This document shows, in pieces, positions 7,256 to 16,309 of a stretch of DNA of 37,278 nucleotides. A model generated the notes under the pieces. The model worked only from the letters and a program-made list of their open reading frames with translations, was not told where the DNA came from and searched no databases. Each line of letters starts with the position of its first letter. The stretch's first letter is position 1. This stretch comes from Candidatus Bathyarchaeota archaeon (GTDB taxonomy: Archaea; Thermoproteota; Bathyarchaeia; Bathyarchaeales; SOJC01), in contig CP070649.1 in assembly GCA_020354575.1 (NCBI GenBank), positions 1,203,675 through 1,240,952 on the forward strand, in the 5' to 3' direction. The position numbers and the translations under genes were made by a program.

Positions 7256-8965
7256 ATGACTCGACTTGCCAGTAAGAATTTACGTGAAGAGCACATCCTA
7301 AACCTATGCAAAAAGATGCTACAATCCAAAGAAATCTTTTCAGCCTGCTATTATGGACCTAAAGTATATGGCAAACAATACAAAAAGACTGACATAAATG
7401 CATTGCTTATAATGCAAAATCCCCCATCCAAGATAAGAAATTTCAACCAACAAATTGCTGGCATAAATCTCAATGTTCTAGTAGTTGATAAAAAAGTATT
7501 TGAAGCTGATGTGAACCACGGAGAATTCGGAGAGTTTGCTGCAGAAATTGTTGCCTTTCCTTACGCAGGATTGATAAATATCTCTTACCTGGAAAAAATG
7601 GAAGTAGAATTAAAAAAGCGTTTCATCCAAGAACTCCTAGAAAATACCATTCTTCAATACCCTGAATTATCTTTAGAGCTTCTCATCCAGCCTGAATATT
7701 TCATGTATGAGGTTATAAGAAAAAAAATGAGGTTTTTCCCTCCCTCCAGATACTACTTCATAGATATATTTACGACGCCAACTCGTACTCGCAATATAAA
7801 GGCAATGATGAATGGCTATTCGAAGGCTCTGCAAGAATTGGAAAAAGAGAATTTTATAACCTTATCAAATGGCTTTGTGAAGATTAACAGTAATTTCATT
7901 GAAAATACAAAACGCAAAAAATCCAGACTTGCACAAATTTCAAAAGCTCTCGTTGCAGTCCAAAAAGCTCTCCTTCCATATATTCGAGGTGTTTCCTCGA
8001 GAATTGTGACTACTTTCTTGCTGGATCAAAGGTTCTATACGAAGGAAATTAACCGAAAAGCGGAGAGAGATTTTCTCAAACAACTTGAAGAAACTGAAAG
8101 ATTTTTACTTGTACCCACCCCGCTAGGACCAATTCCGCTTTCTGATGAGACAAATATCGAAGAATTCATACGAAAAACAGTGCCTGGAACCAAAGCCTTG
8201 AGAATAACGATTAAGGAAATGGGTGGTGTTCTAAACAGCGTTTTCTTACTCGAATTTCAAAATAAAAATAGAACTAAGAGGGTTATCGTAAAGAGATTTG
8301 AAGATTGGCTTGGCTTTAAATGGTTTCCTTTGGCCCTATGGACTTTAGGGACTAAATCATTCGCCGTATCAGGTGCATCACGCCTTGAAAGAGAGTATTC
8401 AATCAATCAATTTCTAAGAAAACATGGTTTTCTGGTTCCAAGTATCATTTATGTTAGCCTTAAAGAACGGTTGCTTTTCACAGAATTCGTCGAAGGAGAT
8501 AAGCTTACTGAAATAATCAGGGAAATTATTTCCTTATCGCCAAAACATCCCCAAAAGAAGAACACAGAAATCATCAAGGCAGCAGGAAGAGCAATCGCAA
8601 AAGCCCACCTACTAGGGGTAACATTCGGAGACTGCAAACCCGAGAATATACTTATCACAAAAGATAACGACTTGTGCTTCTTGGATCTTGAACAAGCAGC
8701 AAGAAATGGAAATGAATCTTGGGACATTGCTGAATTTCTCTACTATTCAGGTCATTATATCTTTCCGATTCACTCTGAGGAAGCTGCTAGGATAATTACC
8801 TCATCGTTTATAGAGGGTTATCTGGAAGCTGGAGGAAAAAAGGAAATCATAAAAGAGGTCGCCTCTGCCAAATACACAAAAGTTTTCAGTATATTCACTT
8901 TGCCTCATATTATTCTTTTAATCGCGGACATTTGCAAGAGAGTTGGAGAAATAAATACTGGGTAG
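7256..8965 (+). CDS. Nucleotidyltransferase-like and protein-kinase-like fusion protein
   Basis: This 569-residue protein has two parts. The first ~110 residues resemble a minimal nucleotidyltransferase: CYYGPKVYGKQYKKTDINAL follows the G-S-x-x-x-G...D-x-D spacing, with the usual G-S replaced by Y-G and only one clear acidic residue in TDI. The C-terminal ~230 residues are a small atypical kinase: VIVKRF (near 344) supplies the ATP lysine, GVTFGDCKPENILI (about 455-468) the catalytic loop, and FLDLEQAA (about 474-481) the metal-binding Asp. That pattern is seen in Bud32/RIO/Kdo-kinase-like families. The middle ~200 residues look helical. Cytoplasmic; substrate unknown. The NTase half may be inactive, judging from the altered motif. 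Confidence 0.7.
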   Translation: MTRLASKNLREEHILNLCKKMLQSKEIFSACYYGPKVYGKQYKKTDINALLIMQNPPSKIRNFNQQIAGINLNVLVVDKKVFEADVNHGEFGEFAAEIVAFPYAGLINISYLEKMEVELKKRFIQELLENTILQYPELSLELLIQPEYFMYEVIRKKMRFFPPSRYYFIDIFTTPTRTRNIKAMMNGYSKALQELEKENFITLSNGFVKINSNFIENTKRKKSRLAQISKALVAVQKALLPYIRGVSSRIVTTFLLDQRFYTKEINRKAERDFLKQLEETERFLLVPTPLGPIPLSDETNIEEFIRKTVPGTKALRITIKEMGGVLNSVFLLEFQNKNRTKRVIVKRFEDWLGFKWFPLALWTLGTKSFAVSGASRLEREYSINQFLRKHGFLVPSIIYVSLKERLLFTEFVEGDKLTEIIREIISLSPKHPQKKNTEIIKAAGRAIAKAHLLGVTFGDCKPENILITKDNDLCFLDLEQAARNGNESWDIAEFLYYSGHYIFPIHSEEAARIITSSFIEGYLEAGGKKEIIKEVASAKYTKVFSIFTLPHIILLIADICKRVGEINTG

Positions 8966-9158
8966 ACAGCAATATATTATCTGAAGAAGAATCAGGGCCC
9001 AATTGGAGCTTGCTTCTCAATCAAAGCTAACGTTTCATGTTCGGATAATTGCATGCATAGTATATATGTAGCTATTTTAAATCTGCAGAAATAATTATTA
9101 TATTATATTGTGTGTTATATTTCGTAAACCTTAAGATAGCCGATTTACTTTAAACTCC

Positions 9159-9401
9159 ATGATGGAGTTGCTGAGATTCAAAGCTGATCCACGATTGCGA
9201 CAATTCATTCATTGTCTCGGGTTCAGTTGCATCGGCGGAGCGATTTTTCTGCAGATGCTGGTTTTCACCGATATTATCACTCAAGGCTATTTTTTTGCTG
9301 TGGAACAGAACCAGTTAATCCTTTCTCTCGAAGTAATATTGACTTTTTTCGCATTAATTTACTTTCTCTATGTGTATCAACGCTTTATCCGTTCTTTATA
9401 A
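9159..9401 (+). CDS. Small two-helix membrane protein
   Basis: An 80-residue ORF with a charged N-terminus (MMELLRFKADPRLRQF) and two hydrophobic segments, about residues 18-38 and 52-72, ending in YQRFIRSL. The positive flanks suggest an inner-membrane hairpin. It has no recognisable family and no strong Shine-Dalgarno; the start could be the first or second Met. It is convergent with the unrecognised gene ending at 9433. Coding status is likely but not certain. Confidence 0.5.
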   Translation: MMELLRFKADPRLRQFIHCLGFSCIGGAIFLQMLVFTDIITQGYFFAVEQNQLILSLEVILTFFALIYFLYVYQRFIRSL

Positions 9402-9432
9402 CAGAGCAATTGCTACAAAGGACCAAAATTTT

Positions 9433-10716
9433 CTATTTCCGGTGCAATTTCCGGGCAGCGATGAAAGTTAATCCTTTCTCGGTGAGGGCTTTGGCAGTTC
9501 TGTTCAAAGCATCGTGTTTATCAAGGTAATTTAATGTTAACTTTGGCATCAAACCTTGTTTTATAACATCGTTTTTCATGATGAAGTAATCCAAGATATC
9601 TGACTGATGGTTTCGAGTCCTTTCGACTTCAGGTACTCCACCCTCATGTTTGGCACTAATATTCTTTACATGATTTGCGATTTCAAGAAGCTCATCTAGC
9701 CGATCGTATGGTTGTCTAACAATGCTCTTGAAGGTTTCAGTAATGTGGTGCTCTATCCTTACAATGTCTTCCAGATCGAAGGCTTTTCGTATTTTAGCTG
9801 ATAGTTCAATTGTATTGTTGTTGACAGAATTGGCAAGATTAAAACCTATGAGGGGGCTTGTGCCATCATCACGGCTAAAGAGCTTAGCAGTCATTAATGT
9901 CCATAGGCATGAATAGGGATTGTCGTTACCTAGAAAGACTGAAATTTTAAATTCAATGTCAATGCCCAATTTATAAAGCCAATAACCTAGCATTACACTT
10001 CCCGTATTGATATTCAATACTTGTTGAATTCCATATTCAGTATAATAATGTAGGAATTCCTCAACCCATTTCAAAGCATAGTCATTTGGCATTCCTACAC
10101 CGCCAAAATATCCAGTGATAGTTCCAGGACCACCTAGATGAACATTGATCGGTAAACCATCAGGTCCAGGAAGGGTACCTTTTGTATCCAATGTTTCAAC
10201 ATAGGAGGCCCCGATGATTTGCATCGCTGCAGCAAATGCAGTTATCTCGTCAGCCTCGATCTGATCTTTCATGGAGCGAACACGGATGAACCGTCCTGGC
10301 ATAAGATCTTGTTGTTTAATTGCCCTTCTTGCTTCTTCTATGATCCACGGGAAAAAGTTGCATGCACTTATTTCCAAGGTAACGGAAAATGACTTATCGA
10401 ATTTCATAGAGTCAATTTTGTCACCTAATATTTTCCTGCGATAATTAGTGATGCTAATAAAAGCTTCCTTATCTCGTTGCTTGATTAGCCATTCAAGATC
10501 TTTGAAATACGGAGACCTATTCACCTCAAGTCGAGTCATAAGATTTTCGACTTTTCTGGCTTCACGAGCTCTTCGGTTGATCTCATCAACACCACCGTTC
10601 TTTTCAATGATTCTTATTAGATCGTTCACAAGAGGATTGTTCTCTTCTAGGATGAAATTGTTAATCTTCTGGAGATTTTCTTCTTTGATTCTTAACCTCT
10701 TTCTGATATCACTCAA
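9433..10716 (-). CDS. Unrecognised 427-aa protein divergent from the DapA-Fae fusion
   Basis: A soluble protein of 427 residues that I cannot assign. The first ~115 residues are helical and highly charged; the middle is alpha/beta with glycine-rich turns such as VHLGGPGTITGYFGGVGMP (about 205-223) and repeated strand-helix units (NINTGSVMLGYW, FKISVFLGNDNPYS, LIGFNLANSVNNN) that suggest a TIM-barrel-like core. HEGGVPEVERTRNHQ near the C-terminus is rich in His, Glu and Arg and could be an active-site loop. The TTG start at 10716 is well supported: GAGGTG lies seven bases upstream, and a TATA-like CTTATAAATC lies further back. The short divergent region shared with the DapA-Fae gene suggests a common pathway. 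Confidence 0.75.
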   Translation of the reverse strand: MSDIRKRLRIKEENLQKINNFILEENNPLVNDLIRIIEKNGGVDEINRRAREARKVENLMTRLEVNRSPYFKDLEWLIKQRDKEAFISITNYRRKILGDKIDSMKFDKSFSVTLEISACNFFPWIIEEARRAIKQQDLMPGRFIRVRSMKDQIEADEITAFAAAMQIIGASYVETLDTKGTLPGPDGLPINVHLGGPGTITGYFGGVGMPNDYALKWVEEFLHYYTEYGIQQVLNINTGSVMLGYWLYKLGIDIEFKISVFLGNDNPYSCLWTLMTAKLFSRDDGTSPLIGFNLANSVNNNTIELSAKIRKAFDLEDIVRIEHHITETFKSIVRQPYDRLDELLEIANHVKNISAKHEGGVPEVERTRNHQSDILDYFIMKNDVIKQGLMPKLTLNYLDKHDALNRTAKALTEKGLTFIAARKLHRK

Positions 10717-10877
10717 TGAAAGCCACCTCTATTCAATTAATTTTGAGTTTGTGTTTGGTTTACTAACGCCCGTAGATTTATAAGATTAGCTACAAACGAG
10801 CGTCGAATGCCCAGAATGGGAAGTAAAGCACTTAAATGTGTGCAAAATAGACGATATGAAGTTAAGGAGTTATGTTA

Positions 10878-12356
10878 ATGTTCAAACCTAAAGGGATCAT
10901 GCCTGCTCTAGTGACACCCTTTAAGCAAAAAGGGAAAAAGATTGATGAAGAAGGAATGAGGATGCTTGTTAACAGATGCATTGAGCTTGGGGTTCATGGA
11001 GTCGTTCCTTGCGGAACTACTGGAGAATTTGTAAATATGACCATCAAGGAGAGAAAGAAAGTTATTGATATTGTTACTGATGAAGTTAATAGTAGGGTTG
11101 CTGTTGTAGCGGGAGCTGGGGCAAGTGGAACTAAACAAGCACTTGAGATGACAAAATATGCAAAAGATGCAGGAGTTGATGCAGCCCTCATTGTAACCCC
11201 GTACTATCTTAAACCTGCGGATCGAGGGATCTATGAGCATTATTTCACTATTGCATCAGAGGTGGACCTACCTTTAATGCTTTATAATATCCCCCAATGT
11301 ACTGGACTATCAATGCCTTGGCAGATGGTGGAGGATCTAGCTCAAATCCCAAATATTATTGGGCTGAAAGACAGCAGCGGACAGCTTAATTTCATTTTAG
11401 CAGTTTTGGAAAAGGTTCGTGATAAAATTAATGTGATGTGCGGACACGATGAAATAGTAGTTGCTGCCTTGGCTGCCGGTGCGAGCGGAGCCATCTTGGC
11501 AAGTGCTAATTTCATCCCTGATGTTTGGATAAAAATCTACAATAATATCCAAAATGGCGATCTGCAGAAGGCTCGTGAGCTTCAGTACAAAGTCCAGAAA
11601 ATCGCACGAATCACTGCATCAAGTGGAGCAGTAGGCGCTAAGGAGGCATTGAATATGATGGGCATCAAAGTAGGTCATGTAAGGCAGCCTTTAAGCATTG
11701 GTGGTGAGTTAACCTATGAAGCTCGAGAAGAGTTGCGGCTTGACTTGGAAAAGATTGGCAAGATTGAGCCAAAGCCAGTAAGGTTTGAATTGGAAAAGAA
11801 AATTTTAGTGGAGAGATTCAAGGCAGTTCACGTTACACCTGAGATAATTCAAGGTTTTGATCTCCGTGTTGGAGAAGCTCTTGCAGGCAGTGGAGCAGAA
11901 GTAGCACATATCGATTTGATGATTGGCTTGAAGGCTGGTCCAGTAGGAAAGGCATATGCTCAGGCGAAAGCAAATCCGACTCCTGGACATGAACCTTTAG
12001 TGGCGATTTTAGAACCTAATGTTTTAGTGAAACCTGTTACATTAATGGTTCCAACAGTTCTTATAAAAAATATGCGGCAAGCGAGCCTTGTTTATGGACC
12101 CGCACAAGCTGGGGTAGCCAAAGCAGTGGCAGATAGCTTGGCTGATGATTCAATCCCTAAAAAATTGGCCGAGGATTTGGTTATCATTGCGAATGTGTTT
12201 GTACACCCCTCTGCAGTTAACCGGCAAAGAGTATACATTAATAATTACAAGGCCATGCGGCACGCCATTCGGAGGACTATCGAAGGCAGACCCTTGGTGG
12301 ATGAAGTAATAGAGAATAAGGATCGATCGAAACATCCATTCAAGTATACCCCTTAA
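10878..12356 (+). CDS. DapA-family aldolase fused to formaldehyde-activating enzyme (Fae)
   Basis: One 492-residue chain with two complete enzymes. Residues 1-295 are a DapA/N-acetylneuraminate lyase-family TIM barrel: PCGTTGEF (45-51), the catalytic tyrosine in LYNIP (Y136) and the Schiff-base lysine in IGLKDSSG (K164) are all present. Residues ~328-492 are a full Fae: GEALAGSGAEVAHIDLMIG contains the conserved active-site histidine (H344), followed by PNVLVKPVTLMVP, YGPAQAGVAKAVADSL and the Fae-like end SKHPF. Fae condenses formaldehyde with tetrahydromethanopterin to methylene-H4MPT. Known Fae fusions are to hexulose-phosphate synthase; I know of none to DapA. An aldolase that releases or consumes formaldehyde (for example 4-hydroxy-2-oxobutanoate aldolase) would explain it, by inference. 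AAGGAG is eight bases before the ATG at 10878; an ATG at 10872 is too close. Confidence 0.9.
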   Translation: MFKPKGIMPALVTPFKQKGKKIDEEGMRMLVNRCIELGVHGVVPCGTTGEFVNMTIKERKKVIDIVTDEVNSRVAVVAGAGASGTKQALEMTKYAKDAGVDAALIVTPYYLKPADRGIYEHYFTIASEVDLPLMLYNIPQCTGLSMPWQMVEDLAQIPNIIGLKDSSGQLNFILAVLEKVRDKINVMCGHDEIVVAALAAGASGAILASANFIPDVWIKIYNNIQNGDLQKARELQYKVQKIARITASSGAVGAKEALNMMGIKVGHVRQPLSIGGELTYEAREELRLDLEKIGKIEPKPVRFELEKKILVERFKAVHVTPEIIQGFDLRVGEALAGSGAEVAHIDLMIGLKAGPVGKAYAQAKANPTPGHEPLVAILEPNVLVKPVTLMVPTVLIKNMRQASLVYGPAQAGVAKAVADSLADDSIPKKLAEDLVIIANVFVHPSAVNRQRVYINNYKAMRHAIRRTIEGRPLVDEVIENKDRSKHPFKYTP

Positions 12357-12371
12357 AGTAAAGGAATGTAG

Positions 12372-12391
12372 ATGTCCAAAATGCTGGACAT
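12372..12391. terminator. Hairpin between convergent genes
   Basis: A perfect seven-base inverted repeat ATGTCCA-AAATGC-TGGACAT lies in the 61-base gap between the ends of the DapA-Fae gene and galT. Its position suggests a transcription boundary acting in both directions. It lacks a long T run, so it could instead be a protein site. Confidence 0.4.
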
Positions 12392-12417
12392 GACCCATTC
12401 ATAAGTTCTACATGCAG

Positions 12418-13449
12418 TCATTGACTTTTCATTAATTTCTTCAGATTCTGTGCTGCGTCCTCTGGAGGAACCACATTTATGTATATCCCCGTGCTTTTCT
12501 CAAATCCTGCCCAAATAGTCAGCTTGGGATAAACCTCTAAATGCCAATGATAAAATTCACTCGTCTTTGCATTTGGGCCAATGTGAAAACCATAATTATA
12601 GGGTGGATCATTCAAAAGCGACTTCAACCCTCCAAGACAATTTTTCATTATAATAGCTAAGTCCTTTACAGGACCTGGTTTTATATCTTTAAACGTTGAT
12701 GCATGTGCTTTTGGCATTATCCAAAACTCAAAAGGATGAACAGATGCCCAGGGCGCGAATGCAATGAAACTTTGATTTTCCATTATCAATCGGGGGCTTT
12801 TCCTTTCCCTCTCAAGAATCTCACAGAAAGCACATCTACCATTTCTTTCATGAATATCCCTACTTGCCTTCAACTCCTCGGCTGGAATCCTTGGCAACAT
12901 AGGCGCTGCAATAACTTGGCTATGGGCATGGGACAGCGAAGCACCTGCTTCCAAACCATGATTTCGAAAAACTGAAACATATCTAACATAAGGCTTTGAA
13001 GAGAGAACCTTTAGGCGATCAATATATCCATTAATCACCTGAATCAATTGTTGCGGTTTAGCCACTGCAGGGTGTTCATCGTGATTAGGTGACTCTATAA
13101 GTACTTCGTGATGTCCTATTGCTTTGCCTTCTTCAAAGCTCTCTCCCTTTCTAGGCGGAGAAAAAGCTGAATATAAATTCCGCACACAACGAATCAACCA
13201 GTTCTTGTGACGTAATCCATCTGTATCCTTATCCTTCACGATATTTCCATCGTCACTTGCTAAAAAAACCAGCTGCGCTGGTGGGGTCATATGTTCGTTT
13301 CCAGGACAAAATGGACATGAACTTAATTTAGTTGCCTGAAAAGCAGCATTCTTCTTTACCAAATCAGTTGGTCGACGCTTTCTATGAGTAGCAATAACAA
13401 CCCATCGACTAAGAAGATAATCTTTTCTTAGCTCATTCACTAATTTCAA
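12418..13449 (-). CDS. galT: Galactose-1-phosphate uridylyltransferase
   Basis: A 343-residue HIT-superfamily nucleotidyltransferase. The N-terminal half carries RWVVIATHRKRRP, the zinc motif CPFCPGNE, and HHEVLIESPNHDEHP; the catalytic triad region is LSHAHSQVIA, equivalent to the HPHxQ motif whose second His is uridylylated. A second Cys pair, CAFCEI, and the C-terminal FWIMPKAHAS complete the family pattern. It swaps UMP between UDP-glucose and galactose-1-phosphate in the Leloir pathway, in the cytoplasm. The start is a TTG at 13449; GTG (MNELRKDY) nine bases in is an alternative. It lies 25 bases after a glycosyltransferase gene on the same strand, probably in one transcript for sugar-nucleotide or glycan metabolism. 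No galactokinase is nearby. Confidence 0.9.
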   Translation of the reverse strand: MKLVNELRKDYLLSRWVVIATHRKRRPTDLVKKNAAFQATKLSSCPFCPGNEHMTPPAQLVFLASDDGNIVKDKDTDGLRHKNWLIRCVRNLYSAFSPPRKGESFEEGKAIGHHEVLIESPNHDEHPAVAKPQQLIQVINGYIDRLKVLSSKPYVRYVSVFRNHGLEAGASLSHAHSQVIAAPMLPRIPAEELKASRDIHERNGRCAFCEILERERKSPRLIMENQSFIAFAPWASVHPFEFWIMPKAHASTFKDIKPGPVKDLAIIMKNCLGGLKSLLNDPPYNYGFHIGPNAKTSEFYHWHLEVYPKLTIWAGFEKSTGIYINVVPPEDAAQNLKKLMKSQ

Positions 13450-13474
13450 AATCCCAAGCGATTAATATGATCTT

Positions 13475-14746
13475 TTAGGCTCTTGGTCTTTCTCCTTTGG
13501 TGACCTCTTGGTAGGTTTCAAGAGTCTTCATGGCAATGATATCCCATGTGAAGCTTGATAAGACGCGCTTTCTACCATTTTTGCCCAACTCAAGCTTTCT
13601 ATTTGAATCTTGAAGGCTACTGACAATGCCCCAGGCAATATCCACTGGATCGTTAGGATTAATGTGATAGCCACATTGCCCCGGACCATCGGATATCACT
13701 ATTTCTCTCATACCACTCACTCCGCTTGCCCCCACAACAACAGGTTTTTCCATACTCATTGCTTCCAAAGCAACGATTCCAAAGGGCTCATACAAGCTTG
13801 GAAAAACAGCTAAATCGCATGCTGCATAATGGGCGATACGCTCTTCTTCTGATACAAACTCAAAGCGAAATTTCACAGTTTCCTCAAGCTTCAGACCCTT
13901 AACCATGCTTTTCAGGTGGTCTTCCATATCCCCTAAACCCACAATCACAAGTTTAGCCTTGGGAATGGTTTTCAGAACATGTGGCATCGCCATAATTAGC
14001 TTATCAGCACCTTTGACCAACACAAGACGACCAATGAATAGTATCATTTGATCATCATCATTTAGCCCATAGCTTCTCCGTATCTCTTTCCTCTTTGCTA
14101 TATCAATCTGGTTTGGCGAGTATTTTTCTGGATCAACACCATTATAACAAACCTTAATTTTGTTCTTTGGAAAGCCCAGTTCGATCAACTCGTCTTTCAT
14201 TGCATTTGACACGGTAATTACTAGATCAGCCATCTGCCCTCCTCGATACTCGATGCTACTAACTACTTCTGATCCGTTACCCAGAGTACGACCTTTCTCT
14301 GTTGAGTGAACGTGAAATACCAAAGGCAACCCTAACTCCCTCTTGGCTGTTATTCCTGCAATAATGGAAAGCCAGTCGTGAGCAACTAAAATGTCATATT
14401 TGAATCCTTCTTTCTTAACAAGCTCATTGATTATTTTTGAAGCACTTAGATAATTATAGACAAGAATTTTGGAGAAGAACTGGATACCTCCACTTCGTCC
14501 CCATTTTCTAACATCTTCCGCAATTACGTCTGGCAGCGAGTCTGAGACATCAATATGAAGAGGACGATGGATTTCTATTCCTCGCCACAATTCTCTAGTT
14601 GGAAGTGCCCCTTCATCATCATTCATTGTGAATACGGATACATCATTTTCCAAAAGCACGAATTTCCTTGTAATTTCAGCAGCATATGTGCCCAAGCCTC
14701 CAACTATTTTGGGCGGATATTCATAGACCATTGCAGCAACTCTCAT
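13475..14746 (-). CDS. Glycosyltransferase, GT4/GT5 type (glycogen-synthase-like)
   Basis: About 423 residues with two Rossmann-like halves of GT-B fold. The N-terminal glycine loop EYPPKIVGGLGTYAAEIT (residues 6-23) resembles the starch/glycogen synthase donor loop; the C-terminal half has LFIGRLVLVKGAD and the E-x7-E signature in EPFGIVALEAMSMEKPVV, which binds the nucleotide-sugar. A retaining glycosyltransferase using UDP- or ADP-glucose is likely, either for glycogen-like polymer or for a surface glycan. I chose the ATG at 14746 (MRVAAMVYEYPP) because AGGTGA lies five bases upstream; the GTG at 14753-14755 overlaps that site. It precedes galT by 25 bases, consistent with an operon. Confidence 0.85.
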   Translation of the reverse strand: MRVAAMVYEYPPKIVGGLGTYAAEITRKFVLLENDVSVFTMNDDEGALPTRELWRGIEIHRPLHIDVSDSLPDVIAEDVRKWGRSGGIQFFSKILVYNYLSASKIINELVKKEGFKYDILVAHDWLSIIAGITAKRELGLPLVFHVHSTEKGRTLGNGSEVVSSIEYRGGQMADLVITVSNAMKDELIELGFPKNKIKVCYNGVDPEKYSPNQIDIAKRKEIRRSYGLNDDDQMILFIGRLVLVKGADKLIMAMPHVLKTIPKAKLVIVGLGDMEDHLKSMVKGLKLEETVKFRFEFVSEEERIAHYAACDLAVFPSLYEPFGIVALEAMSMEKPVVVGASGVSGMREIVISDGPGQCGYHINPNDPVDIAWGIVSSLQDSNRKLELGKNGRKRVLSSFTWDIIAMKTLETYQEVTKGERPRA

Positions 14747-15092
14747 GTATTTCACCTATTTTAAGTGCTTGATATTGTTTCTATCGCTTATGACATCATT
14801 ACTTATTACGTTTCCTACAGCTCTGTATTGATTATTGATGGAGATTTTTACTACAAACCTAAATGGCTTATTATGCGTGAGGAAAGCTCATCAGCTAATC
14901 CTAGGACCACGTTCGCTAACTCCCGTTAATCTCCTTTTCTTGCTAATCGCGAGTTTCTATTTTACATGTCAATAAGCTTGGGTTATGATTAATTAAGAAA
15001 TTAAGAAACCAAAAAGAAAAGGTATTGCAAATGCAATTTAGTTTATTACAAGCACAGTGTTTTTCAGATGATACACAAAATTGACACATTTT
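14747..15092. other. Intergenic region, no gene supported
   Basis: This 346-base, AT-rich stretch separates two minus-strand genes. It must hold the promoter of the glycosyltransferase-galT pair and the 3' end of the ferritin-like transcript. A 45-codon ORF on the plus strand (14838-14975) has no ribosome site or TATA box and was not accepted. I see no RNA gene or convincing repeat. Confidence 0.5.
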
Positions 15093-15524
15093 CTAAGGTT
15101 TAATCTTGTAGGCTTGCTTAAGAACCTCATGCATTATCTCATGATGCTTTTTCTCGTCATTTCCGATATGTTCCAGTAGCAATTTTATGCCTTCATCTTT
15201 TGTTTCCTTCATTGCCTCTTTTATATTTTCAAGCATTGCTGCCTCAGTCTTGATGTGTTTCTCCAAATTTCTCTTAGCCACAATCTTGTCAACGTAACTA
15301 TCCAACAGAGTATTCCAAAGAGGCTTGGTCCCCTTCTGTTTAATCACGGTTAATATGCCATCCAAAACCATCGCATGTTTCTCGGAATCTTTTTGAGTTT
15401 CCAGCATTAGAAGCTTGGCTGCAACAGTATGAAGACTTTTTATTTGCTCGTCAACGGTCTTAACAAAATTCTTCTCAATTCTTATCTGCTTCTTGATTAG
15501 TTCTACAAGTCTGTCTTGTGACAT
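15093..15524 (-). CDS. Ferritin-like four-helix protein
   Basis: A 143-residue all-helical protein. Glutamates and histidines are spaced as in ferritin-like diiron bundles: an E in helix 1 (IRIEKNF), an E-x-x-H-like pair in SEKHAMVLDGI, glutamates in KTEAAMLENIKEA, and ExxH-like residues in NDEKKHHEIMHEV. Such proteins bind a di-iron or di-manganese centre for iron storage, peroxide removal or oxygenase chemistry; this one lacks a rubredoxin domain, so it is not rubrerythrin. It may equally be a metal-free helical bundle. Single gene with an ATG start at 15524 and AGGAGA about eight bases upstream. Confidence 0.65.
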   Translation of the reverse strand: MSQDRLVELIKKQIRIEKNFVKTVDEQIKSLHTVAAKLLMLETQKDSEKHAMVLDGILTVIKQKGTKPLWNTLLDSYVDKIVAKRNLEKHIKTEAAMLENIKEAMKETKDEGIKLLLEHIGNDEKKHHEIMHEVLKQAYKIKP

Positions 15525-15768
15525 GCTCGTCTCCTTTCTTCAACAACTACTTCTCTCTATTAAAGCTTTAACTTTTCCATGCAAATATGGATACACACAC
15601 TCAAGATTGAAATGCTAGACCAACTATTGCTTTCCTCAGCATTTGTGAATGCAAAACCATTTTTTGAGACGCAAACGCTTTATAATGAACTTGGTTGGCC
15701 CAACTCTACATTCGAGTTGGAACCAATATTCTTTTTATCTCTATTATAATCTAACATTGGGGGAAATC

Positions 15769-16269
15769 TTGGTCAAGTTCAAAGTCGTTTCTGCAAAACT
15801 CCCGGAGGAAATTTACGAGGAATTAGTACTGCGCGTATCAAATGGTGAAAGAAGCGCCTTTATCCGAGATGCAATTATGGAAAAATTGCAGCAAATCCCA
15901 AGACCCGACAAGCTTTTCGAATTTGAAAAACGAGTAAGTGAGCTAGAGACCAAGTTTTCTGAAATTAAAAGCTATCTTGGAAAACTAGAAGTGCTTACAT
16001 ATGAACGGGGAAAAGCTAATCCTCATGCTTTTTGCATAGACGAGACTGATCATAAGATCATCGATTACCTCTTGCATTATAAGGGCGCGACAACTCCTGA
16101 ACTAGCAGAATATTTGAAGACAAATCGCTGGCTTATTCTCAACAGATTGAGAAGGATTCAGAAATTATCCAAGAAACAGCTTGGAAAATCGATAGTCGAG
16201 TATTCAGCTAGCGAGAAAAGGGGAAAAAAGAAAGCATGGTGGCTTCATGATGAACAAATCGAAGATTGA
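15769..16269 (+). CDS. Ribbon-helix-helix regulator with C-terminal winged-helix-like domain
   Basis: From a TTG at 15769 the protein has 166 residues. Residues 1-45 are a ribbon-helix-helix: strand VKFKVVSAKLPEEIY, helix, turn with SNGERSAFIRDAIMEKL. Residues ~50-80 (FEFEKRVSELETKFSEIKSY) form a coiled-coil heptad segment, and the rest (DETDHKIIDYLLHYKGATTP onward) looks like a winged helix with a basic end. Two DNA-binding units joined by a coiled coil suggest a dimeric regulator spanning a long operator. The TTG is chosen because GGGGGA lies a few bases upstream and the domain begins right there; upstream codons read as non-conserved sequence. It ends 40 bases before the tRNA gene. Confidence 0.72.
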   Translation: MVKFKVVSAKLPEEIYEELVLRVSNGERSAFIRDAIMEKLQQIPRPDKLFEFEKRVSELETKFSEIKSYLGKLEVLTYERGKANPHAFCIDETDHKIIDYLLHYKGATTPELAEYLKTNRWLILNRLRRIQKLSKKQLGKSIVEYSASEKRGKKKAWWLHDEQIED

Positions 16270-16309
16270 AAATAACTTATGAGTCTTGAAGTTTATATTG
16301 CTGACTGAA

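Noticed and set aside
14838-14975. A 45-codon ORF on the plus strand with a hydrophobic C-terminal half
   Set aside because: No Shine-Dalgarno, no TATA box at the right distance, no neighbours and no family; compatible with chance in an AT-rich gap.
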